A DNA stretch of 14,052 bases from positions 1 through 14,052 of the forward strand of contig CAZEJK010000133.1 of assembly GCA_964512045.1 (NCBI GenBank), written 5' to 3'. This DNA comes from CAZEJK01 sp964512045. GTDB taxonomy: Bacteria > Acidobacteriota > Thermoanaerobaculia > Thermoanaerobaculales > Sulfomarinibacteraceae. Below are positions 1 through 8,559 of the stretch, one piece after another (position 1 is the first letter of the stretch; every line of letters starts with the position of its first letter). The position numbers and the translations under genes are program-made. The notes beneath the pieces are model-generated. The model did no database searches, was not told the DNA's origin, and worked only from the letters and a program-made list of their open reading frames with translations.

Positions 1-7
1 ACCGAGC

Positions 8-850
8 ATGAAAGACACCGTCCTTGCCGGCGTGCGCAGTATGGCGCGCGCGGTGCGCACATGGCCGGGCAACCGCTGGAGCCATGAGCTGAACCGTGTC
101 GTGTGGGGACCGTGGTGGTGGGTGAGCGTTGGCGCCGTTGTGCTCCTCGGCACCGCAGTGTCCGTCTGCCTCCCACCACTGTACGTCGTAGCGGGCTACT
201 TCCCACCGCTGATCGGCCTCGTGTACCTGCCGGATGGCGTGACCGCGGTGCTCTGGTCCGGCGCCACCGTCGTCGGCCTCATTGTGGCGTGGCGGTGCCG
301 GAGGCTGCGTGCGGTCGGCGCCCAGCGGCTCCCCGAGCTCACCGACACCGTCGCGTCTCGCCACCTCGGCTTCGACGCGGTCGCCGTTCCCATCCTGGCG
401 CTGGCCCTGCTTCTCGCGACCGCCACCGCGGTCGCCACGATCGCGGTGGATCGTTCAACACCGTGGCTGATGGCAGCGCGCACCGCTGGTCAGTCGGTTG
501 CCGTCCTCGCCATCGTTGCTGGCACTCTCACCAGTCGCCGACAGACCGGCAGCGCGCTCACTGCACTGATCGGCGCGGCGTTCAGCTGGTGGATCGCCCA
601 CATGGTCGTCGGCTTCGTGGTGCCATACGCCGTCTCGTGGTGGCGGTACCTGCCGCTGCCGTGGCTCGAGGCGCCCGGCGGCTCGGCGCCCCACCTGGCC
701 CACCTCGGTCTCGATCTCGGGGTGGCTCTGGTGGCATGGACCCGCCTGCGGGCGCTGACCGCCACGGACCGGTTCTGGGGCATCGAGCCTCCACCACCTC
801 CTCCGCCGCCGCCACCCCCAGCGACCCCGGCGCCCACGCCTGGTTCGTGA
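8..850 (+). CDS. Unrecognised multi-pass membrane protein with polyproline C-terminus
   Basis: I do not recognise a family. The 280-residue product has a basic N-terminus (about residues 1-30) and roughly six hydrophobic segments near 36-56, 76-94, 124-146, 155-174, 187-212 and 232-248, so it is very likely an inner-membrane protein. It is rich in Trp near the membrane (WWW at 36-38, WW at 194-195 and 211-212). The soluble tail contains eleven consecutive prolines (residues 261-271) followed by a short Pro/Ala/Thr-rich end. The ATG lies only 7 bases from the window edge and the frame is open up to the edge, so the true start may be further upstream and the Shine-Dalgarno cannot be judged. It converges on egtD with a 46-bp gap and shows no functional link to it. 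The coding call rests on length, hydrophobic periodicity and an absence of competing frames with recognisable proteins. Confidence 0.7.
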   Translation: MKDTVLAGVRSMARAVRTWPGNRWSHELNRVVWGPWWWVSVGAVVLLGTAVSVCLPPLYVVAGYFPPLIGLVYLPDGVTAVLWSGATVVGLIVAWRCRRLRAVGAQRLPELTDTVASRHLGFDAVAVPILALALLLATATAVATIAVDRSTPWLMAARTAGQSVAVLAIVAGTLTSRRQTGSALTALIGAAFSWWIAHMVVGFVVPYAVSWWRYLPLPWLEAPGGSAPHLAHLGLDLGVALVAWTRLRALTATDRFWGIEPPPPPPPPPPPATPAPTPGS

Positions 851-896
851 ACGCCGACGGCCTTCTGCGCATCTGCCGAGATCCAACGCCTCGATG

Positions 897-1859
897 CTAC
901 TGCTTTCCCACGAGGGCGAGAGCAAACAGATCGTCCGGGTCCGTGTCCCAACGCTCGATGGCCAGGCCACTGGCTCTCAAACGGTTGGCGAATGACGTGT
1001 GCGTGAACTTGCAGCTGAGCTCGGTGCGGATCTCGTCGCCGGTCGCCAGCACCAACGAGCGGGGATCGTCCAGCATGACGACGCGCATCGGACGTCGGGC
1101 GCGCAGGCGCATCTCGATCCACTCATTGTCGGGGTTCCAGAACGCGACGTGCTCGAACGCGTTCACATCGAAGCTGGTGGCAAACCGGCTGTTGAGCACC
1201 GAGAGGATGTTGCGGTTGAACGCCGCCGTCACACCGCGGCAATCGTTGTAGGCGCGCTCGAGCAGCGCAACGTCCTTGACCAGGTCGAGCCCGACCAGAA
1301 GCCGGTCGTTCTTGCCCATCGCGCGGCTCACACGGTCCAGAAAGCTGCGCGATGATGCCGGCGTCAGATTCCCGAACGTACCGGCCAGAAACAGAATGAG
1401 GCGGGGCGCCTCCGTCTCTGGCAGGCCGAGATCCTCGGTGAAGTCCGCCACGACTCCCTCGATCTCAGGGTCCGGATAGTCCTCGGCGAGCCGATCGGCG
1501 GACTGCTGGACGAACGTCTCGTTGATGTCGAGGAGCACACACCGCTCGAGCAAGCCTTCGGCCTGCATCACATCCATGAGCAGGTGGACCTTGCGACCCG
1601 CACCGGCGCCCAGCTCCACCAGCTCCCGAGGTCTCGCCGTCGCGACCACATCCGCAGCCACGCTCTCCAGCAGAGCCAGCTCGGTACGCGTCGGGTAGTA
1701 CTCCTCGAGCCGTGTGATCCGCTCGAACAGCTCCGAGCCGCGGTCGTCGTAGAAGTACTTCGGGTTGATGGTGGGCTGCGCCGCCAGCAGCGCGTCCCAC
1801 ACCTCCCGGGCTTCATTGACCTCCATCAGAGATGCCGCCGGCCGTGGTGCGAGCGCCAT
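897..1859 (-). CDS. egtD: L-histidine N(alpha)-methyltransferase (EgtD)
   Basis: Cytosolic SAM-dependent enzyme that trimethylates the alpha-amino group of histidine to hercynine, the first step of ergothioneine synthesis. The 320-residue length is normal for the family. The family hallmark around the NPKYFYDD and EYYPTRTE motifs is at residues 32-60, and the SAM-binding ELGAGAGRK motif is at 82-90. From memory of the Mycobacterium smegmatis enzyme, the histidine-site residues Tyr39, Tyr56, Asn166, Met252, Glu282 and Ser284 correspond here to Tyr37, Tyr54, Asn164, Met250, Glu280 and Ser282. The SAM-site residues Lys92, Asp113 and Asp141 correspond to Lys90, Asp111 and Asp139. All are at a constant offset of two, so histidine specificity is well supported. 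The ATG at 1859 is preceded by GGGAGG four bases upstream. No egtB or egtE-like gene is present in the window. The gene is divergent from a zinc exporter across 164 bp and convergent with the upstream membrane-protein gene. Confidence 0.92.
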   Translation of the reverse strand: MALAPRPAASLMEVNEAREVWDALLAAQPTINPKYFYDDRGSELFERITRLEEYYPTRTELALLESVAADVVATARPRELVELGAGAGRKVHLLMDVMQAEGLLERCVLLDINETFVQQSADRLAEDYPDPEIEGVVADFTEDLGLPETEAPRLILFLAGTFGNLTPASSRSFLDRVSRAMGKNDRLLVGLDLVKDVALLERAYNDCRGVTAAFNRNILSVLNSRFATSFDVNAFEHVAFWNPDNEWIEMRLRARRPMRVVMLDDPRSLVLATGDEIRTELSCKFTHTSFANRLRASGLAIERWDTDPDDLFALALVGKQ

Positions 1860-1992
1860 GATGCCTCCCAGGTTTGTGGGCTCCGTCAGCTCGGTGCTCT
1901 GACATCAGTTAAGGGCCAGCAGCTCTCCAGTATTCCGCCGGAAGCTCCCCGACGGCGGGGTCCGATCTCGCTCGATCACGCTCGCCACCCCG

Positions 1993-2015
1993 CCGCGGGC
2001 CCTCCGCGGTATGCT
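1993..2015 (+). promoter_or_regulatory. Dyad plus -10-like element before the CDF gene
   Basis: Within the 164-bp divergent spacer between egtD and the cation exporter, CCGCGG (1993-1998) is repeated after a 5-base spacer at 2004-2009. CCGCGG is self-palindromic, so the pair makes a hairpin or a two-site dyad. It abuts TATGCT (2010-2015), a plausible -10 hexamer whose end lies 8 bases before the ATG at 2024. No good -35 is visible. If this -10 is used, the transcript would be leaderless or nearly so. The dyad would then cover the -35/spacer region, where a metal-responsive regulator might bind. A second small hairpin, CCCCG-ACGG-CGGGG, lies at 1947-1960. Seen directly: repeats and hexamer. 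Inferred: promoter and operator roles. Confidence 0.35.
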
Positions 2016-2023
2016 AGGGCGCG

Positions 2024-2956
2024 ATGCACCACGACCACGCCCACCACCACGCAGATCCACGGCACAGCGACAGGCGCCGGCTGGTGATGACACTCGCGCT
2101 GGTGCTTCTGTACACCGCCGCGGAGATCGTCGGTGGGATTCTGTCGGGATCGTTGGCTCTGCTCGCCGACGCAGGGCACATGGTGTCCGACGCGGCCTCA
2201 CTCGCGCTCGCGCTATTCGCCATGTGGATCGCGCAGCGACCGCGCACACCGGGCCATACCTACGGGTTCCACCGCGCCGAGATCCTGGCCGCTCTGGCGA
2301 ACGGAGTCACCCTGGTGGTGATCTCCGTGTTCATCGTGCGCGAGGCGTGGCAGCGGCTCCAGTCGCCGCCCGAGGTGGCCGGACCGCTGATGATGGGGGT
2401 GGCAATCGGCGGGCTGGTGGTCAATCTCGCCGGTCTGGGGCTCCTGCACGGCGGACGGGGGCACTCGTTGAACCTCCGCGGCGCGTGGCTGCACGTGCTC
2501 ACGGACGCCCTCGGCAGCGTGCAGGCGATCGCTGCCGGAGCTCTGATCTGGGCGTTCGGCTGGCACTGGGCCGACCCGGTCGCCTCCGTACTGATCGCTG
2601 CCCTGGTCGTGTGGTCGGCGTGGTCGCTGCTGCGCGAGTCGGTGGATGTGCTGTTGGAGGCCACTCCCCCTCACCTCGATGTGGAGGAGATCCGGTCTGC
2701 CCTGCACAACCTCCCTGGGGTCGCTGACGTGCACCACCTCCACGTGTGGACGATCACCAGCGGGTTCGTCGCCATGTCGGCCCACGTGGTTCCCGAGGCG
2801 TCCGCGCCACCGAACCTGCTCTGGCAGCTGCAGCGGCTGCTCGCCAGCCGGTTCGGCATCGAGCACGCGACCTTGCAGATCGAGCCGCGGGCAGCGCTCC
2901 ACGACCTCCCAACCGTGGCGCAGAGGCGCGCGGACGATCGCGACGACCCTGCGTAG
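2024..2956 (+). CDS. Cation diffusion facilitator transporter (CzcD/ZitB-like, zinc type)
   Basis: Inner-membrane divalent-cation/proton antiporter, expected to export Zn2+ (possibly Cd2+ or Co2+) from the cytoplasm. The 310 residues match the CDF plan: a His-rich N-terminus (six His among residues 2-9), six transmembrane segments between about residues 20 and 208, and a C-terminal cytoplasmic metal-binding domain (about 212-290). That domain carries the VADVHHLHVW motif at 233-242. The transport site is visible as HxxxD in TM2 (His52, Asp56) and HxxxD in TM5 (His157, Asp161). This tetrahedral His2Asp2 pattern is the one associated with zinc-selective CDF members. A His/Gly-containing loop near 142-147 (HGGRGH) between TM4 and TM5 is also typical. 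The ATG at 2024 has only a weak AGGG-type ribosome site; the His-rich segment right after it supports this start. It is divergent from egtD and stands alone on its strand. Confidence 0.94.
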   Translation: MHHDHAHHHADPRHSDRRRLVMTLALVLLYTAAEIVGGILSGSLALLADAGHMVSDAASLALALFAMWIAQRPRTPGHTYGFHRAEILAALANGVTLVVISVFIVREAWQRLQSPPEVAGPLMMGVAIGGLVVNLAGLGLLHGGRGHSLNLRGAWLHVLTDALGSVQAIAAGALIWAFGWHWADPVASVLIAALVVWSAWSLLRESVDVLLEATPPHLDVEEIRSALHNLPGVADVHHLHVWTITSGFVAMSAHVVPEASAPPNLLWQLQRLLASRFGIEHATLQIEPRAALHDLPTVAQRRADDRDDPA

Positions 2957-2984
2957 CGACGATCAGGCCACCGGGAGAGGCCGC

Positions 2985-3022
2985 GATCTGGGGTGTGCGT
3001 TTCTATCTACAGCCCACAGATC
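2985..3022. terminator. Hairpin between two convergent genes, candidate bidirectional terminator
   Basis: The 75-bp spacer between the convergent CDF and MFS genes holds an inverted repeat. GATCTGGGG (2985-2993) pairs with CCCACAGATC (3013-3022), giving 9 base pairs with one bulged A and a 19-base loop. Its place between two facing stop codons fits a terminator shared by both strands. No proper U-run follows on either strand, so intrinsic termination would be inefficient, and Rho-dependent termination is equally possible. Confidence 0.4.
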
Positions 3023-3031
3023 GTCCGCGTC

Positions 3032-4423
3032 TCACACATGGGTCGGCTCGTCCATCTTGTTCGGCAGCTCGAGCCCGTAGCCGGAGATCTTGTCCTCGCG
3101 CTTGAGCAGGAAGGCGAAGACCAGGCCGACGACGCCGAGACCCGCGAGCATCAGCATCGGGTTCGTGTAGTTGTAAGTGGCCTTCTCACCGGCGATGATC
3201 GTCTCGGCCACGCCCGGGTTGGAGATCTCCAGGACCCAGCCGATCAGCATCGGAAACGCCCACAGGCCCAGGTTCTGCACCGAGAACATGAACCCGTAGG
3301 CGGTACCGATCTTGTTCTCACCGACGATCTTGGCGACGGCCGGCCACATCGCCGCCGGCACCAGCGAGAACGCGACGCCGAGCAAGAAGATCGGAATCAG
3401 CGGCATGATCGTCGTCACGGCGAACATCAGGTGCGACACGATCAGCAGCGCTGATCCCAGGTACATCAAGGTGGCACTCTTGCCCTTGTTGTCGGCGACC
3501 CAGCCGAACAGCGGCGTCAGCAGAATCGTCCCGAACATCAGCACGGACGAGAAGTTGCCCGCCATCTGACGCTCCATGCCGAACTTGTTCATGAGCAGGT
3601 CCGGGGCGTACTTGATGAACGGGAACACCGCCGAGTAGAAGGTCACGCACAGGGCGGTGATGAACAGAAACGAGCGATCGGTCATCAGGAACTTCAGGTC
3701 CGAGAAGTGGAACTCATCCTCCGGATCGTACGGCGTGCCGATGGCGAGCTGCCGGTCGATCTTCAGATCCAGGAAGATGTAGACGATGAAGCCGAGCAAA
3801 CCGATGACGAGCAGCATGACGCCGAACCAGATCGCGTTGGTCCAGTGTGGGTGCACGAGCCGCGGGGACAGGACCAGCGCCAACGCGGCGCCGAGACGGG
3901 CTAGCGCCAGGTTGAGCCCGAGGGCCAAGGCCAGCTCCCGTCCTTTGAACCACTTCACAACCACCTTGGAGATCACCACGATGCTCGTCTCGGCGCCGAG
4001 CCCGAACAGGAAGAAGCCCAGGGAGGTCATCTTCAGCGCAGGTGAGAAGCTGGGCAAGAACGAGCTCATGAAGTCGTAACCGAAGCCGCCGTCAAGGTAG
4101 GCCGGGCTCGCACCGTACGCGGTCACTGCCGATCCCGCCGTCATCAGAAAGCAGAAGGTGAAGCCAGTGATCCGGATCCCAAGCTTGTCGCAGATGATCC
4201 CGCCGATCACGGCCATCAGCAAGAACACGTTCGGAACTGAGTACGCCGATGTAAAAAACCCGTAGTCCGCCGAGGTGAACCCCAGCTCTGACTGCATCAG
4301 ATCCTTCAGCGGCGACAGAGCGTCGTAGAAGTAGTAGTTCATGAACATGACGCTCGATACCAACGCCAGCACGCCCCAGCGCGCCACTGCCGACTCGCGA
4401 ATGGTGGCCTTCACCTCGTCCAT
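3032..4423 (-). CDS. MFS transporter, MFSD1-like (probable dipeptide/small solute carrier)
   Basis: A 463-residue, roughly 12-segment major facilitator carrier. MFS motif A appears in the first half as GGIICDKLGIR (74-84) and in the second half as FGWVADNKGK (306-315). Motifs of the MFSD1 subfamily are clear: VKWFKGRELALALGLNLALA (156-175) and VGENKIGTAYGF (367-378), followed by an SVQNLGL motif. Animal MFSD1 is a lysosomal dipeptide uniporter. Its functionally important Glu150 and Arg181 (mouse numbering, from memory) are 31 residues apart, as are Glu145 and Arg176 here. Dipeptide transport is therefore a reasonable inference, not a demonstrated activity. The start was chosen at ATG 4423 because GAGGGGGAG lies just upstream. 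The frame stays open to a GTG at 4549, but that would add 42 residues with no family match. The gene follows the prolyl oligopeptidase gene on the same strand after about 400 bp and probably has its own promoter. Confidence 0.88.
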   Translation of the reverse strand: MDEVKATIRESAVARWGVLALVSSVMFMNYYFYDALSPLKDLMQSELGFTSADYGFFTSAYSVPNVFLLMAVIGGIICDKLGIRITGFTFCFLMTAGSAVTAYGASPAYLDGGFGYDFMSSFLPSFSPALKMTSLGFFLFGLGAETSIVVISKVVVKWFKGRELALALGLNLALARLGAALALVLSPRLVHPHWTNAIWFGVMLLVIGLLGFIVYIFLDLKIDRQLAIGTPYDPEDEFHFSDLKFLMTDRSFLFITALCVTFYSAVFPFIKYAPDLLMNKFGMERQMAGNFSSVLMFGTILLTPLFGWVADNKGKSATLMYLGSALLIVSHLMFAVTTIMPLIPIFLLGVAFSLVPAAMWPAVAKIVGENKIGTAYGFMFSVQNLGLWAFPMLIGWVLEISNPGVAETIIAGEKATYNYTNPMLMLAGLGVVGLVFAFLLKREDKISGYGLELPNKMDEPTHV

Positions 4424-4820
4424 CGTCTCCCCCTCTGGACCGCTTTGCTGCGGCGAATCCCGACAGAGCCTAACAGAACCGAGCCTGCAAGCGGGAGTGA
4501 AACGGCCAGATGCAGCACGGCTGACGGCGTCCGGTGCCGGCCTTGCCACGGCGTCGCCGCTGGGGTTGGCTGCAAGGACCGCGAAGCCGGGCTACCGGCG
4601 TCCGAAGCCAGTGCCACTGCCGGTCCCTCGCCGAATCGGCCGTGACCTCCGAGCACCCGCAGAAGCCGCGCCCTCCCGGTCCCGGTGTGCGGTCCTGGTC
4701 CCGGACCCGGTAGCCGGTAGCCGGCCCCGGACGGTGCAGAACGCTGCTACAAAAGCGTACAGGTCGACCGAAGCTTGGCGGTGGCGTTACCCTTCAGCGC
4801 CGCATCCGTCGTGGCCTCGG
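4424..4820. other. 397-bp intergenic region with GC-rich low-complexity tract
   Basis: The largest gap in the window lies between the prolyl oligopeptidase stop and the MFS start. I see no convincing gene. From 4671 to 4732 the sequence is a low-complexity run of CCCGGT, GGTCC and CCGGTAG units, including two and a half tandem copies of CCGGTAG (4707-4724). The near-palindrome GGTCCCGGACC lies just to its left at 4697-4707. On the minus strand this could fold into several short stems and might end the peptidase transcript, but there is no U-run. Nearer the MFS start, AGGCTC occurs twice, 16 bases apart (reverse complement of about 4467-4488), around a TTAGGCT that resembles a -10 element. No -35 at proper spacing is convincing, so I do not call a promoter. 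The other frames open across this region continue as antisense shadows of the flanking genes. Confidence 0.5.
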
Positions 4821-6965
<2,145 letters not shown>

Positions 6966-7037
6966 GGTTCATACCCCCTCAGACGACGTCCAGAAGCTGG
7001 AGCTTTCGAGACGGTGTCTCGTGCGCCGCCCGCCGGA

Positions 7038-7048
7038 GTGTAGCACGC
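7038..7048 (-). promoter_or_regulatory. Possible -10 region of the peptidase gene
   Basis: In the 151-bp spacer between the beta-helix stop and the peptidase start, the minus strand reads GTGCTACACT. It contains TGCTA, as do the elements before the CDF (TATGCTA) and OPT (TATGCTA) genes. It would give a leader of roughly 65-70 bases. No clear -35 is visible. This is a pattern match only. Confidence 0.2.
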
Positions 7049-7061
7049 GAGGCTACGGCCC

Positions 7062-7092
7062 GCCGGCCTGTCGCGTGGTCGAGCAGGCCGGC
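7062..7092. terminator. Perfect 9-bp inverted repeat after the beta-helix gene
   Basis: GCCGGCCTG (7062-7070) and CAGGCCGGC (7084-7092) are perfect reverse complements with a 13-base spacer. The repeat starts 25 bases after the beta-helix gene's stop codon on the minus strand and precedes the likely promoter region of the peptidase gene. The stable GC stem suits transcript end protection or termination at the end of the purF-like/GT/beta-helix unit. No U-run follows, so a pure intrinsic terminator is unlikely. Confidence 0.45.
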
Positions 7093-7116
7093 AGTGCAGC
7101 CGGAGACCGCCGTCGT

Positions 7117-8496
7117 TCAGGGCTGGAAGACCAGCGGCACCAGACACGCCAGATCAGCGTTCTCTGGAACCCCGTCGCCGTCACAGTCCGGAAAGCCGAG
7201 CGGCTCGAAATCGTCGAACAACCATCGCAGCACCTCGGCAAGGTCGCCGCCGCCGAAGGTCTCGTCGCCATCGGCGTCGCCCGGCTCCAGCTGCAGCTCG
7301 AACGCTCCAATGTCGGCGGTGGCGGTGCCGTCGGCATCGCCGTCGATCGGCCGCGCCGCACCTCGCTGGTCGCCAGCCGGCGCCGAGGCGTTGTCCGCCG
7401 CGTCGAGGGCCGAGCTGGTCGGGCCCAACCGGTGCGTTCCGGTCGGACCTCCGTTGTCCTCGAGGGGGAAGATCGACACCGTCGCCGACATGCTGACCAT
7501 GTCGGTCGGCTCGCTCAGTCCGCAGGTGTCACCACCCTCCAGGTTGTACCCGTTCGAGCTCACGGCGGTCCCTGAGCAGTCGTCTGGCCCGTTGAACGCC
7601 AGCAGGGTATTGACCATCGTCACCGAGCCGTTGTTGGTGATCCCCCCACCGCTCGCCGTCGCGTTGTTTGTCGCGATGGTGACGTTGGTCAACGACACAT
7701 CAGCCGTGCTCCCGACAAACAGGCCCGCGCCTGTCTGGCCCTGGTTCGCGCTGAACGTACAGTTCGTTGCCGTATGGAACCCCTCACGGTAGAACGCTCC
7801 GGCACCAACCCCGTCTCTCGCCTCGTTGGTGTCGAACAGGCTGTCGGTACAGATCGAGGTACCGTTCACGTTGAGCGCACCACCGTTGCCGCCGGTCTCG
7901 TTCCAGCGCAGCTCGGTGCGACGGAGATCGAGAAACGTGTTGCCGGTGTTGCTCTGGAACACCGCCCCGCCGTCCTGCGTCCCCTCGTTGGAGATGAGCC
8001 GGCTGTCCGCGACCGTGGCGCCCCCCTCGTTCCACAGGAAGCCGCCATACCCGGAACGGTTCCGCTGCGCTCGGCTGTTGCGGAAGGTGAAGATGCCCCC
8101 GTCATTATGAACAGCACCACCGAGCACCACATCGTAGCCGTTTTGGAGCATCACCCCGTCCAGAATCAGCTGGCCGCTCGCCTCGATCTCGAACAGCCGA
8201 ACGCCAGAGGCGCCATAGGTCGGGTTGCCACCGTCGATGATCGTCTCGTCCCAGCCCAGGCCGACGATCTCGATGGGGGTGGTGATCGGGGGCAGCTGGC
8301 TGGCAACAACGATCGTGTACGGGGCGTCAAACTGGATCGTGTCCGACGCCACATCTCCGTTGGCTGTCGTGATCGCCTCCCGCAGCGATCCCGGCCCCGA
8401 ATCGGCATCGGTCGTCACGGTGATCGTGGCCGCTGGAGCGGCCACGCCGATCAGCGTGCTGACCACCGCCAGCACGAGTACTCTTCGCAAGATCAC
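7117..8496 (-). CDS. Secreted CSLREA / choice-of-anchor Q beta-helix protein with dockerin-like C-terminus
   Basis: Predicted exported, right-handed parallel beta-helix protein of 459 residues; ligand or enzymatic role unknown. A GTG start at 8496 is preferred because AGGAG lies about 7 bases upstream and it begins a clean signal peptide (RR, hydrophobic core, APAA site near residues 20-24). An ATG at 8535 would add 13 residues before it. A CSLREA-type N-terminus follows (GSLREAITTANG, 36-47). Asn/Gly-rich strands with repeated GGA, GGG and SNxG patterns run from about 75 to 320. Then comes the choice-of-anchor Q signature: DNGGPTGTHRL (347-357), DQRGAARPIDGD (376-387) and DIGAFE (395-400). 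The last 53 residues carry two Asp-rich calcium-loop motifs, DADGDETFGGGDL (407-419) and DCDGDGVPENADL (437-449), like a dockerin type I pair. A pair of Cys residues (438, 451) brackets the second. It is probably the last gene of a three-gene unit, 63 bp after the glycosyltransferase. Confidence 0.82.
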   Translation of the reverse strand: MILRRVLVLAVVSTLIGVAAPAATITVTTDADSGPGSLREAITTANGDVASDTIQFDAPYTIVVASQLPPITTPIEIVGLGWDETIIDGGNPTYGASGVRLFEIEASGQLILDGVMLQNGYDVVLGGAVHNDGGIFTFRNSRAQRNRSGYGGFLWNEGGATVADSRLISNEGTQDGGAVFQSNTGNTFLDLRRTELRWNETGGNGGALNVNGTSICTDSLFDTNEARDGVGAGAFYREGFHTATNCTFSANQGQTGAGLFVGSTADVSLTNVTIATNNATASGGGITNNGSVTMVNTLLAFNGPDDCSGTAVSSNGYNLEGGDTCGLSEPTDMVSMSATVSIFPLEDNGGPTGTHRLGPTSSALDAADNASAPAGDQRGAARPIDGDADGTATADIGAFELQLEPGDADGDETFGGGDLAEVLRWLFDDFEPLGFPDCDGDGVPENADLACLVPLVFQP

Positions 8497-8559
8497 ACTG
8501 TGCTCCTCTCTGGCTTTCACCGCCACGAGGAACATTGCGATCGAGTCGCGTATTCCAGA

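Noticed and set aside
2024..2053. His-rich stretch at the CDF start as an affinity-tag-like or vector sequence
   Set aside because: His/Asp-rich N-termini are normal in CDF transporters, and flanking DNA is continuous with native sequence.
2011..2727. 238-codon frame on the + strand overlapping the CDF gene in another frame
   Set aside because: Arg-rich translation without hydrophobic or family pattern; the CDF frame is certain.
4424..4549. N-terminal extension of the MFS carrier to a GTG at 4549
   Set aside because: The extra 42 residues have no family match, and a GAGGGGGAG ribosome site precedes ATG 4423.
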